Positions 1 to 10,370 of a stretch of 64,000 nt of DNA are shown one piece after another; the stretch's first letter is position 1, and each line of letters starts with the position of its first letter. Under the pieces are notes generated by a model that searched no databases, was not told the DNA's origin, and saw only the letters and a list, made by a program, of their open reading frames with translations. A program made the translations under genes and the position numbers. The stretch is from Cherax quadricarinatus (taxonomy: Eukaryota; Arthropoda; Malacostraca; Decapoda; Parastacidae), in NCBI RefSeq assembly GCF_038502225.1, contig NC_091322.1, positions 1,075,281 through 1,139,280 of the forward strand, read 5' to 3'.

Positions 1-224
1 CAGTCTGTAATTTAGTGACTCTTGTCTGTGCTTCTGGTTAATCTACAGTAGGAACCACGTTAGCCGCCATCCATCAGTCTTAAACAACTTAACGAAAACC
101 TTTACTATGATCTCACACAGTGCTTCACCTCCTCCATTCAGTACCTCTGTGTGTGGGGGGAAGGAGGTTGTTGTATTCACCTATTCCTCGCCTCTCAACC
201 TTCGACCAGCTGGTGTATTTGGAC

Positions 225-360
225 TCAAACCTCTTGTGCCTTTATCATAAATACTCTTGAATCTGTGTTAGGAATCTACCTCCTTTATCCCTCTCTCTGG
301 TAGGTTCCACTCCACTATATTCACACTGAAATTCTTTTCTCAATGTACCTTTGGCTCACT
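225..360 (-). pseudogene. LINE ORF2 C-terminal remnant
   Basis: Read on the minus strand, this stretch gives a decayed version of the C-terminal block shared by CR1/Jockey-type LINE proteins: KNFSVNIVEWNLPERG, then, after a stop, RFKSIYDK. The family pattern is a WN-x-LP core followed by an F-K-x-x-x-D-K end. It has an in-frame stop and no RT domain. It shows that the left edge of the window is also retroelement debris. The family cannot be assigned from so little sequence. Confidence 0.45.
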
Positions 361-430
361 TGGAGGTCTCTGTGAATGGAATTCTTGTGCTCAAGCAATT
401 CACCTGTTCATTTATGTTCATCTTTCTTCT

Positions 431-514
431 GATGTGTGTGTGGTGACTTGTGATGGAATCTTGCTGATGTGTGTGTGTGTGTGTGTGTGTGGTGGCTTGT
501 GATGGAATCTTGCT
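431..514. repeat. Tandem duplication with a GT microsatellite
   Basis: A 35-base block at 431-465 is repeated at 466-514, and the second copy is longer because its GT run has expanded. Both copies end in GTGATGGAATCTTGCT. This looks like slippage following a local duplication. Confidence 0.8.
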
Positions 515-1160
515 CTTCCACTTCACTTCTCATTCAGCGATACTCGCTCCTGTCACTGCTACACATCTTCTTTATATTCCATTTTTTCGTGCTTTCTTGC
601 TCTTCGGTTTGGCTTCCTTACATTGTTGGTTGAGCCACAGGCTGCCCTTGTATCTTGTCCTTTATTCTTTCAGGGTGGGAATGTATACTGCAGCTGCTTC
701 TCAACACATTCAGCTCATTTAATGCAGTGTCATGGTAGGGTAGTGAAACATCGGTACTACGTATCTTGTATATTTCATTTACCAGGAGTATTATAATTTA
801 ATTTCTTCATGTGCTCTTGACTCATGATAAATCAAGAGTCAACAATTCCTGGCAGGTTCAGAATCAAGCTGTTGAAAACTCTAAGCAGGCCTCGAATTTC
901 CAAAATTTGTAACTTGAGATTCGAGCTAACTCTACCTTCCATCTATGACAACAGCAGCTAAATACCGCGTTTACAATCAAATTAATAAGTAATGTAGATA
1001 TAGTTCATAATAGGACAGTGAAAATTACATTAAAGAAGAGTATCGGGATAAAATATGGGAAGACTTATAGTAAGTGTTCACATTAATTGGTGACACTGAT
1101 GATATACGACATTTATTTGGAAAATTAATGTTCATTTGAAAAATACAGGACAATGATATG
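515..1160. other. No recognisable gene
   Basis: AT-rich sequence with short frames only. I see no domain, repeat or RNA gene. Confidence 0.5.
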
Positions 1161-1174
1161 ACAGATAAAATCAT

Positions 1175-1935
1175 TCATTTAATAAGAGATATGACTATCC
1201 TTTTCTTTTATAAGCGTTGCTACACGCTTTGGCATAGAATCGACCAATGTTGAACATATTTTGGTAAGTTCTTCATCGTTGTTGCCAGGATTGCCTTGTA
1301 TTTGTCACTGTTCATTATTCCCTCAACAATAACAAGCCATTCAGAGCCATTAGCAATAAAACTACCCCAAAACATCTTAGGTGGGTGTTTTGGCGCTTGT
1401 TGAATGTATCCATTCTGAAGAGGTTCGCCTTTGCTCTGTCTCACTACCACTGATATGTAACCATGTACTTCGAAATGCGCCTCATCTAAAAATATAACTT
1501 TTATTCATTCATTTGTCGTCCATCTTTTATGATCGAGTACCCACCGCAGCCGTTTTTCTTCATAGCAGCAATCAGTAATTGTTTCTTGACCGGCTTTCTG
1601 CCAACTTCAAGGAGCCTTCGTCGAACAGTTGATGGATCAACATTTACGCCAGATAAAGGCAAATGTCTCTGTAGATCTTTGTTGGTTTTTCTTGGGATTC
1701 TTCACACTATTTCTTATGATAACCTTGTTATCGTGAGGTGTGTCCTTGCGTTTTTCTTCCACATCTCCCTCGACGCAGCGCTCCACAATCACAGGTGTCG
1801 TCAGCTCTCTTCAGAATCTGACCAACCGTTGACTTTGCTACGCTCAAATCTTTGGTGATGTTTCTGATACACAAATCAACATGTTTTCTAAGAACTACAA
1901 TACTTACACGCTTCCTAGGTGTAACGTCCATCGTG
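1175..1935 (-). pseudogene. Tc1/mariner-like transposase remnant
   Basis: Cut-and-paste DDE transposase, broken. Its N-terminal helix-turn-helix part is on the minus strand around 1931-1728 and reads NITKDLSVAKSTVGQILKR. The catalytic part lies around 1500-1220: FLDEAHFEVHG, where the D belongs to the DDE core, then HPPKMFWGSF and IVEGIMNSDKYKAIL, all typical of Tc1 transposases. The C-terminal end (SMPKRVATLIKEKDSHI) is present just below 1250 but in another frame, so a small indel has occurred there. The middle is also not continuous. I could not define terminal inverted repeats. The upstream side is cut at about 1935, close to a LINE A fragment. It is an inactive fossil. Confidence 0.8.
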
Positions 1936-2033
1936 AATTTTAGCAGTAATCATGAATTGAAGGCGAAAATTGGGTGAAAGCAAATTCACTCACGGAGAAC
2001 TCTTGCAAGAAAAAACAGCTGTTGTAGCACTGA

Positions 2034-3108
2034 TGAGAGTGCGTGCTAAAGGAATAACAGGAAAAGTCGGTCGATGGATCTATAATTTCCTCACTAACAG
2101 AACACAGAGAGTAGTCGTCAACAGAGTAAAGTCCGAGGCAGCTACGGTGAAAAGCTCTGTTCCACAAGGCACAGTACTCGCTCCCATCTTGTTCCTCATC
2201 CTCATATCAGACATAGACAAGGATGTCAGCCACAGCACCGTGTCTTCCTTTGCAGATGACACCCGAATCTGCATGACAGTGTCTTCCATTGCAGACACTG
2301 CAAGGCTCCAGGCGGACATCAACCGAATCTTTCAGTGGGCTGCAGAAAACAATATGAAGTTCAACGATGAGAAATTTCAATTACTCAGATATGGTAAACA
2401 TGAGGAAATTAAATCTTCATCAGAGTACAAAACAAATTCTGGCCACAAAATAGAGCGAAACACCAACGTCAAAGACCTGGGAGTGATCATGTCGGAGGAT
2501 CTCACCTTCAAGGACCATAACATTGTATCAATCGCATCTGCTAGAAAAATGACAGGATGGATAATGAGAACCTTCAAAACTAGGGAGGCCAAGCCCATGA
2601 TGACACTCTTCAGGTCACTTGTTCTATCTAGGCTGGAATATTGCTGCACACTAACAGCACCTTTCAAGGCAAGTGAAATTGCCGACCTAGAAAATGTACA
2701 GAGAACTTTCACGGCGCGCATAACGGAGATAAAACACCTCAATTACTGGGAGCGCTTGAGGTTCCTAAACCTGTATTCCCTGGAACGCAGGAGGGAGAGA
2801 TACATGATTATATACACCTGGAAAATCCTAGAGGGACTAGTACCGAACTTGCACACGAAAATCACTCATTACGAAAGCAAAAGACTTGGCAGACGATGCA
2901 CCATCCCCCCAATGAAAAGCAGGGGTGTCACTAGCACGTTAAGAGACCATACAATAAGTGTCAGGGGCCCGAGACTGTTCAACTGCCTCCCAGCACACAT
3001 AAGGGGGATTACCAACAGACCCCTGGCAGTCTTCAAGCTGGCACTGGACAAGCACCTAAAGTCAGTTCCTGATCAGCCGGGCTGTGGCTCGTACGTTGGT
3101 TTGCGTGT
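2034..3108 (+). pseudogene. LINE A copy 1: reverse transcriptase C-terminal half
   Basis: This is the 3' half of a non-LTR retrotransposon ORF2 that copies element RNA into DNA at a nicked target. The similarity begins at RAKGITGKVGRW (about 2037). It includes the palm motif SSVPQGTVLAPILF, the catalytic FADD box at 2249-2260, thumb sequence with LSRLEYCCTL, and the C-terminal SLERRRERYMIIYTWKILEG and VPDQPGCGSY. The frame is open from 1970 to 3124, but endonuclease and RT motif A are missing, so it is 5'-truncated. The 3' end stops inside the conserved tail, where the 18-bp satellite begins. It is alignable throughout with the copies at 7715 and 14071. The ATG at 1970 lies in flanking DNA and is not a real start. 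Confidence 0.9.
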
Positions 3109-5886
3109 TAACATAGCATGTTAACATAGCATCCCATGTTAACATAGCAGGGAATGTTAACATAGCATCCCATGTTAACATAGCAGGGAATGTTAACATA
3201 GCATCTCATGTTAACATAGGGAATGTTAACATAGCATCCCATGTTAACATAGCAGGGAATGTTAACAGCATCCCATGTTAACATAGCAGGGAATGTTAAC
3301 ATAGCATCCCATGTTAACAGCAGGGAATGTTAACAGCATCTCATATTAACATAGGGAATGTTAACATAGCATCCCATGTTAACATAGCAGGGAATGTTAA
3401 CATAGCATCCCATGTTAACATAGCAGGGAATGTTAACATAGCATCTCATGTTAACATAGGGAATGTTAACATAGCATCCCATGTTAACATAGCAGGGAAT
3501 GTTAACAGCATCCCATGTTAACATAGCAGGGAATATTAACATAGCATCCCATGTTAACAGCAGGGAATGTTAACATAGCATCTCATGTTAACATAGGGAA
3601 TGTTAACATAGCATCCCATGTTAACATAGCAGGGAATGTTAACATAGCATCCCATGTTAACATAGCAGGGAATGTTAACATAGCATCTCATGTTAACATA
3701 GGGAATGTTAACATAGCATCCCATGTTAACATAGCAGGGAATGTTAACAGCATCCCATGTTAACATAGGGAATGTTAACATAGCATCCCATGTTAACATA
3801 GCAGGGAATGTTAACATAGCATCTCATGTTAACATAGGGAATGTTAACATAGCATCCCATGTTAACATAGCAGGGAATGTTAACATAGCATCCCATGTTA
3901 ACATAGCAGGGAATGTTAACATAGCATCTCATGTTAACATAGGGAATGTTAACATAGCATCCCATGTTAACATAGCAGGGAATGTTAACATAGCATCCCA
4001 TGTTAACATAGCAGGGAATGTTAACATAGCATCCCATGTTAACATAGCAGGGAATGTTAACATAGCATCCCATGTTAACATAGCAGGGAATGTTAACATA
4101 GCATCCCATGTTAACATAGCAGGGAATGTTAACATAGCATCCCATGTTAACATAGCAGGGAATGTTAACATAGCATCTCATGTTAACATAGCAGGGAATG
4201 TTAACATAGCATCCCATGTTAACATAGCAGGGAATGTTAACATAGCATCCCATGTTAACATAGCAGGGAATGTTAACATAGCATCCCATGTTAACATAGC
4301 AGGGAATGTTAACAGCATCCCATGTTAACATAGCAGGGAATGTTAACATAGCATCCCATGTTAACAGCAGGGAATGTTAACATAGCATCTCATGTTAACA
4401 TAGGGAATGTTAACATAGCATCCCATGTTAACATAGCAGGGAATGTTAACATAGCATCCCATGTTAACATAGCAGGGAATGTTAACATAGCATCTCATGT
4501 TAACATAGGGAATGTTAACATAGCATCCCATGTTAACATAGCAGGGAATGTTAACAGCATCCCATGTTAACATAGGGAATGTTAACATAGCATCCCATGT
4601 TAACATAGCAGGGAATGTTAACATAGCATCTCATGTTAACATAGGGAATGTTAACATAGCATCCCATGTTAACATAGCAGGGAATGTTAACATAGCATCC
4701 CATGTTAACATAGCAGGGAATGTTAACATAGCATCCCATGTTAACATAGCAGGGAATGTTAATATAGCATCTCATGTTAACATAGGGAATGTTAACATAG
4801 CATCCCATGTTAACATAGCAGGGAATGTTAACATAGCATCCCATGTTAACATAGCATCTCATGTTAACATAGGGAATGTTAACATAGCATCCCATGTTAA
4901 CATAGCAGGGAATGTTAACATAGCATCCCATGTTAACATAGCAGGGAACGTTAACATAGCATCCCATGTTAACATAGCAGGGAATGTTAACATAGCATCC
5001 CATGTTAACATAGGGAATGTTAACATAGCATCCCATGTTAACATAGCAGGAAATGTTAACATAGCATCCCATGTTTAACATAGGGAATGTTAACATAGCA
5101 TCTCATGTTAACATAGCAGGAAATGTTAACATAGCAGTGAATGTTAACATAGCATCCCATGTTAACATAGCATCCCATGTTAACATAGCAGGGAATGTTA
5201 ACATAGCATCCCATGTTAACATAGGGAATGTTAACATAGCATCTCATGTTAACATGGGGAATGTTAACATAGCATCCCATGTTAACATAGCAGGGAAAGT
5301 TAACATAGCATCCCATGTTAACATAGCAGGGAATGTTAACATAGCATCCCATGTTAACATAGCAGGGAATGTTAACATAGCATCCCATGTTAACATAGGG
5401 AATGTTAACATAGCATCCCATGTTAACATAGCAGGAAATGTTAACATAGCATCCCATGTTAACATAGGGAATGTTAACATAGCATCTCATGTTAACATAG
5501 CAGGGAATGTTAACATAGCATCCCATGTTAACATAGCAGGGAATGTTAACATAGCATCCCATGTTAACATAGCAGGGAATGTTAACATAGCATCCCATGT
5601 TAACATAGCATCCCATGTTAACATAGCATCCCATGTTAACATAGCATCCCATGTTAACATAGGGAATGTTAACATAGCATCTCATGTTAACATAGCAGGG
5701 AATGTTAACATAGCATCTCATGTTAACATAGGGAATGTTAACATAGCAGGGAATGTTAACATAGCATCCCATGTTAACATAGGGAATGTTAACATAGCAT
5801 CTCATGTTAACATAGCAGGGAATGTTAACATAGCATCTCATGTTAACATAGAGAATGTTAACATAGCAAGGAATGTTAACATAGCA
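3109..5886. repeat. 18-bp satellite (dimeric 36-bp period)
   Basis: About 150 tandem units alternate between TTAACATAGCAGGGAATG and TTAACATAGCATCCCATG, giving a 36-bp period. Shortened 15- and 16-bp versions come from small deletions, and there is a TCTCATG variant. Each junction carries the palindrome ATGTTAACAT, which includes an HpaI site. A block beginning at 3551 recurs 807 bp later at 4358, so a higher order exists. Open frames on both strands come from units that are mostly multiples of three and contain no stop. They give VNIASHVNIAGN-type peptides and are not genes. Confidence 0.97.
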
Positions 5887-6014
5887 TGGAATGACTCACG
5901 AAATCGTAATAACACCATTGCAAACAAATTATAGAATGGGTGAGGCTTGAACCCATGGCTAGGGAGTCCTAAATGTCACAGGCCAGTGTGTTAACCACTG
6001 GACCATGCCGGCCG
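5887..6014 (-). mobile_element. tRNA-derived SINE, minus orientation
   Basis: Read on the minus strand, a tRNA-like head has an A box TGGTCCAGTGG (6005-5995) and a B box GGGTTCAAGCC (5954-5944). A tail containing TTTGTTTGCAATGG and ATTACGATTTCGTGAGTCA then runs to 5887. The same tail follows the SINE at 47090. The spacing fits a pol III promoter, but the cloverleaf is not maintained, so this is a SINE and not a tRNA gene. Confidence 0.75.
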
Positions 6015-6100
6015 GAACCAGTGGCTAACACACTGGCTTGTGAGTTTGTTTCAGGTCTCGCCTGCCATGGTTCGATCCCCATCCGTTTGTGATTTATTAG
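6012..6100 (+). mobile_element. Second SINE head, inverted relative to the first
   Basis: This is a plus-strand tRNA-like head with GTGGCTAACACACTGG at 6021-6036 and a B box GGTTCGATCCCC at 6069-6080. It lies head to head with the preceding SINE. The tail is short (CGTTTGTGATTTATTAG). The pair interrupts the edge of the satellite. Confidence 0.65.
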
Positions 6101-6103
6101 TAA

Positions 6104-6150
6104 AGAATATTAACGTAGCATCTCACGTTAACATAACAGGGAATAAGAGA
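6104..6150. repeat. Stranded remnant of the 18-bp satellite
   Basis: Two or three diverged units (ATTAACGTAGCATCTCACG, TTAACATAACAGGGAAT) lie beyond the SINE pair. The SINEs therefore probably inserted into the array edge, which has since decayed. Confidence 0.75.
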
Positions 6151-6394
6151 GCTCATAAGAACCGGAACCGAAGAATACAAAGACTGCAGATGAAACTGTA
6201 ATAAATTAAAAATCAAGGCTTGTGTAGGAAGTACAGCTCATGTTATGGGAACAGCTTGAGTTTGATGAGACAGCTGCTTTAGGAAAGAGTCAGTCTGTAT
6301 AGCATTAAAATAGTGTTGCGCTAGATAAAGTATATGTGGTGATACAGGTGAAAATGGAAGAGCAGAGGCGGTGGTCTTAGAGGGAACTGGACAA

Positions 6395-6590
6395 GTTCCT
6401 CAAATCAGTGCCTGACCAGTCGGGCTGACGTTCGTACGTTGGACTGCGCGTGTCCAGTAGTAACAGCCTGGTTGATCAGGTCAGGATCCTTCAGGAGGCC
6501 TGGTCTGGGACCAGGTCGGGAGGGGGGCGTTGACCCCTGGAAATGTCTTTCAGGTATCCTTTACGAAGGTTACCTGTTTATTTGGCAGAT
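6395..6590 (+). mobile_element. LINE A-type 3' tail
   Basis: Ends of a LINE ORF: ELDKFLKSVPDQSG, then the conserved tail with AACAGCCTGGTTGATCAGG, GGAGGCCTGGTCTGGGACC and GGGGGCGTTGACCCC. It ends in TTTCAGGTATCC. Only the 3' end is present, as expected for an aborted reverse transcript. Confidence 0.8.
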
Positions 6591-6699
6591 TGTGTACCAA
6601 CTCCCAGTGTTGAATATAGTGTGTGGAAATAGAGCATACATTCTCACCAGTACTGTGCGTAAAGTGTGTGAAGACTACAATAATCACTCGACACACACA

Positions 6700-6708
6700 C
6701 ATGTGCGT

Positions 6709-6750
<42 letters not shown>

Positions 6751-6800
6751 ACCTGTTTATGGTTGCAGGGGTCGAGTCGAAGCTCCTAGCCCTCTTTCTC
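6700..6800 (-). mobile_element. LINE B 3' end with (CA)n tail
   Basis: A GT run (about 6712-6746) is followed by a stretch including GGTTGCAGGGGTCGAG, which matches the extreme 3' end of LINE B at 7378-7440 and 63031-63080. On the minus strand the LINE therefore ends in a (CA)n tail. Confidence 0.65.
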
Positions 6801-7284
6801 CCTGATTCTTGTCGTACTTGTTTGTGTGCGTCAGGCCTTGTGATCTGTATGTCTGCGTATCTGCCTGTTTTTTTTTTTTTGTTTTTTTTCAGAAAATTTT
6901 GCTTTTCGTTGGTGTGATTTATGTGTCAGTAAGTTGAAGGCACTCCTGCTATTGCTGTTGTTGAGGCTGTCCCTCCCACAGGTGACCATTGAACAGTTTT
7001 GCACAAAGTGTTCTGTGTAGCGGAAACCTGAGAGGTTGTCGAGGCCTGAGTGTACACAATAGTCGGCCCTAGCATCCCTCCCTAGCCTGAGATGATGACT
7101 GACAAGTGGCTGCAGGAGCCACACCCACCTTCCGTTTTTTTGCTGCTGCTCGTCTTCTCGTCGAGGTCTTTGTGCACTCTCTCTCAGTTGCCTTTGATGG
7201 GTCTTCACTCATCACTGCTTCTAGTGCTCTTTGCAGCCTCGGTTATTGATGGGGGAAACGGTCCATTAACTGTGGTGGTAATAT

Positions 7285-7290
<6 letters not shown>
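6801..7290. other. No recognisable gene
   Basis: Contains a poly-T stretch near 6870-6890 and a 125-codon minus-strand open frame (6831-7208). That frame has no recognisable domain, is rich in R and Q, and is not supported as coding. Confidence 0.5.

Positions 7291-7377
<87 letters not shown>
7291..7377. repeat. (TA)n(TG)n compound microsatellite
   Basis: TA repeats to about 7348, then TG repeats to 7377, directly abutting the 3' end of LINE B. They fit the retroposon's own dinucleotide tail. Confidence 0.9.
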
Positions 7378-7380
<3 letters not shown>

Positions 7381-7714
7381 CACCTCACCTACTCACCTAG
7401 TTGAGGTTGCAGGGGTCGAGTCCAAGCTCCTGGACCCGCCTCTTCACTGGTCGCTAGTAGGTCACTCTCTGAACCGTGAGCTTTATCATACCTCTGCTTA
7501 AAGCTATGTATGGATCCTGCCTCCACTACATCGCTTCCCAAACTATTCCACTTCCTGACTACTCTGTGGCTGAAGAAATACTTCCTAACATCCCTGTGAT
7601 TTATCTGTGTCTTCAACTTCCAACTGTGTCCCCTTGTTACTGTGTCCAATCTCTGGAACATCCTGTCTTAGTCCACCTTGTCAATTCCTTTCAGTATTTT
7701 TGTATCGATTACTG
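7378..7714 (-). pseudogene. LINE B, 3' part (C-terminal domain)
   Basis: The minus-strand frame reads KILKGIDKVD, MFQRLDTVTRGHSWKL, then FFSHRVVRKWNSLGSDVV and IHSFKQRYDKAHGS. This is the C-terminal domain of a CR1/Jockey-like ORF2. It continues the protein that is interrupted at 10371: there the frame ends RRDRGDIVTTY, and here it resumes with KILKG. The two parts are one LINE B split by LINE A copy 2. A short 3' UTR ends in the (CA)n(TA)n array at 7377-7291. The same segment is present at 63031-63260 in an independent copy. Confidence 0.85.
7702..7714. repeat. Left target-site duplication of LINE A copy 2
   Basis: GTATCGATTACTG at 7702-7714 resembles GTATGTCGTTACTATG at 10371-10386 on the other side of the insertion. 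The resemblance is imperfect, as expected for an old insertion. Both are LINE B sequence. Confidence 0.55.
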
Positions 7715-10340
7715 TTTGGAAAACCTTCCAGCTCCATCCCCAAACATCTTACTGCTTGGTGATTTCAACCTAAGGCATACAAAATGGAAGAATGTAGCAA
7801 ATAATGTTATAGCTGAAACAATCCCCGGAGGTAGAGCAGATGAAAGGTCACACACACATGAGCTACTAAGTCTCTGCGAAAAACACACCTTAAGCCAGCA
7901 GATAGTGGAGCCAACAAGACTAGAAAACACACTTGACCTTATCTTCACAAATAATGAGGACCTGATAAGAGACATAAGAATATCAAAAACAACTAATTCC
8001 GATCACAATCTAATCGAAGTCCAGACGTACATACATAGGGGTCCTGAACAACAGAATGCATGTACCTGTGAAGGTGTCTTCACAAAATACAATTTCAACA
8101 ACAAGAACATCAACTGGGACCAGGTAAACCATGTCCTAAACGAAACATGTTGGGAAGATGTCTTAAATGACATGGACCCAAACCAGTGCCTTGAAAGGAT
8201 CAACTGCCTGGTAGCCGAAGCATGTTCTAGGCATATTCCCCTAAGAAAGAAGAGGAGCAGGAGTAAACTGGAGAGAAAAAGACGCTCCCTCTACAGAAGA
8301 CGACGAAGAGTCACTGAGCTCCTCAGGAGTGCTAGAATATCTGATACACGAAGGGAGGCGCTGACCAGGGAAGTGGAAACTATCGAACTTAAGCTAAATG
8401 AATCTTACAGGAACCAGGAGAGGCAGGAGGAGCTTAAAGCTATTAGTGAAATTGAAAGAAATTCAAAATATTTCTTTTCATATGCCAAAAACAAGGCAAA
8501 TACCACATCTAGTATCGGGCCCTTACTCAGACAGGATGGGACTTACACAGACGACAACAAGGAAATGAGTGAAATATTGAAATCCCAGTACGACTCTGTG
8601 TTTAGTGAACCACTAATCGGTCTGAGGATCGACGACCCAAATGATTTCTTCATGAATGAGCCTCAAAACTCCATAAATGTATTCCAGATTTCCGACATTA
8701 CCCTAACTCCGATAGATTTCGAAAAAGCCATTGACAACATGCCTATGCACTCAGCCCCGGGCCCAGACTCGTGGAACTCTGTTTTCATTAAGAACTGCAA
8801 GAAACCCCTCTCGCGTGCCCTAAGTACACTATGGAGGAGGAGCTTGGACATGGGTGAAATTCCACAGTCACTTAAAACAACGGATATAGCCCCACTCCAT
8901 AAAGGTGGCAGCAAAGCATTAGCTAAGAACTATAAACCAATAGCTCTGACATCCCACATCATAAAAATCTTTGAAAGAGTGCTAAGAAGCAGGATTGCAA
9001 ATCACCTGGATTCCCAAAATCTGCACAATCCAGGGCAACATGGGTTCAGGGCAGGTCGCTCCTGCCTCTCACAACTACTGGATCACTATGACATGGCCTT
9101 GGATGCACTGAAAGAAAATGAGAATGCAGATGTAATATACACAGACTTTGCAAAAGCATTTGACAAATGCGATCATGGCGTAATAGCCCATACAATACGT
9201 GCTAAAGGAATAACTGGGAAAGTGGGGAGATGGATCTTCAACTTCCTAACAAATCGAACACAAAGAGTAGTGGTCAACAGAGTTAAATCGGAGTCTGCCA
9301 TAGTGAAGAGCTCTGTTCCACAAGGCACAGTACTCGCCCCCATCTTATTCCTTATCCTCATATCAGACATAAACAGAGATATACACCACAGCACCGTATC
9401 ATCCTTTGCGGATGATACTAGGATCTGCATGAGGCTGTCATCTGCTGAGGACGCGGTTAACCTCCAAGAAGATATAAACAAAGTTTTCCAGTGGGCAACG
9501 GTAAACAATATGATGTTCAATGAGGACAAATTCCAACTACTCCGTTATGGAAAACTGGAGGAGATAACTAGAACAGAGTATACTACTGACTCCGGCCATA
9601 CAATAGAGCGGAAAAATAATGTAAGGGACCTGGGAGTAGTAATGTCTGAGGATCTCACTTTCAAGGATCACAACAGTGCCACGATCGCACGTGCAAAGAA
9701 AATGATAGGATGGATAATGAGAACTTTCAAAACGAGAGATGCCAAGCCCATGATGATCCTTTTCAAATCACTTGTTCTCTCTAGGCTGGAATACTGCTGT
9801 ACATTAACATCTCCATACAAAGCAGGTGAAATCGCAGATCTAGAGAGTGTACAGAGATCCTTTACTGCACGTATAAGTTCTGTCAAGCACCTTAACTACT
9901 GGGAACGCTAGGAAGCACTTGACTTGTACTCGTTGGAACGCAGGAGGGAGAGATATATCATAATCTACACTTGGAAAATCTTGGAAGGAATGGTCCCAAA
10001 TCTGCACACAGAAATCACTCCCTACGAAAGTAAAAGACTGGGCAGGCGATGCAAAATGCCGCCAATAAAAAGTAGGGGCGCCATTGGTACACTAAGAGAA
10101 AACACCATAAGTGTCCGGGGCCCAAAACTGTTCAACAGCCTCCCATCAAGCATTAGGGGAATTGCCAATAAACCCCTGGCTGCCTTCAAGAGAGAGCTGG
10201 ACAGATACCTAAAGTCGGTGCCGGATCAGCCGGGCTGTGGCTCGTACGTCGGACTGCGTGCGGCCAGCAGTAACAGCCTAGTTGATCAGGCCCTGATCCA
10301 TCGGGAGGCCTGGTCGTGGACCGGGCCGCGGGGGCGTTGA
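7715..10340 (+). pseudogene. LINE A copy 2: endonuclease-RT with one internal stop
   Basis: The longest LINE A copy. It begins inside the APE-type endonuclease, so it is 5'-truncated, and shows GDFN (Asp codon 7761-7763) and SDHN (7998-8009). A basic linker with RKKRSRSKLERKRRSLYRRR follows. The RT has APGPDSWNSVF, TDFAKAFDKCDHG (motif A Asp 9144-9146), SSVPQGTVLAPILF and FADD (9405-9416), and then the thumb and the C-terminal VPDQPGCGSY domain. The frame is broken only by TAG at 9909-9911; the copy at 14071 has TTG (Leu) there. After the stop, the same frame continues to the TGA at 10340, inside the conserved 3' tail. The element's 3' end, with two CTCCAGGTAAC-like repeats, lies at about 10370. 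It is inserted antisense in LINE B. The clade is CR1/Jockey-like; I cannot fix it more closely. Confidence 0.9.
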
Positions 10341-10370
10341 TCCCCGGAATAACCTCCAGGTAACCTCCAG
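10341..10370 (+). mobile_element. 3' terminus of LINE A copy 2
   Basis: After the ORF stop, a short non-coding tail has CCCCGGAATAACCTCCAGG and then a repeated AACCTCCAGGTA. It ends where LINE B sequence resumes. The element therefore has almost no 3' UTR, and the conserved tail is mostly coding. Confidence 0.75.

Noticed and set aside
1220..1935. Active Tc1/mariner element
   Set aside because: Frameshifted, no definable terminal repeats, discontinuous catalytic domain.
3327..5934. Open frames of up to 287 codons on both strands in the 18-bp satellite
   Set aside because: They result from stop-free units mostly in multiples of three; peptides are pure repeats with no start context.
6831..7208. 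125-codon minus-strand gene
   Set aside because: No domain; the frame spans a poly-T tract and gives low-complexity RQ/K stretches; likely chance.
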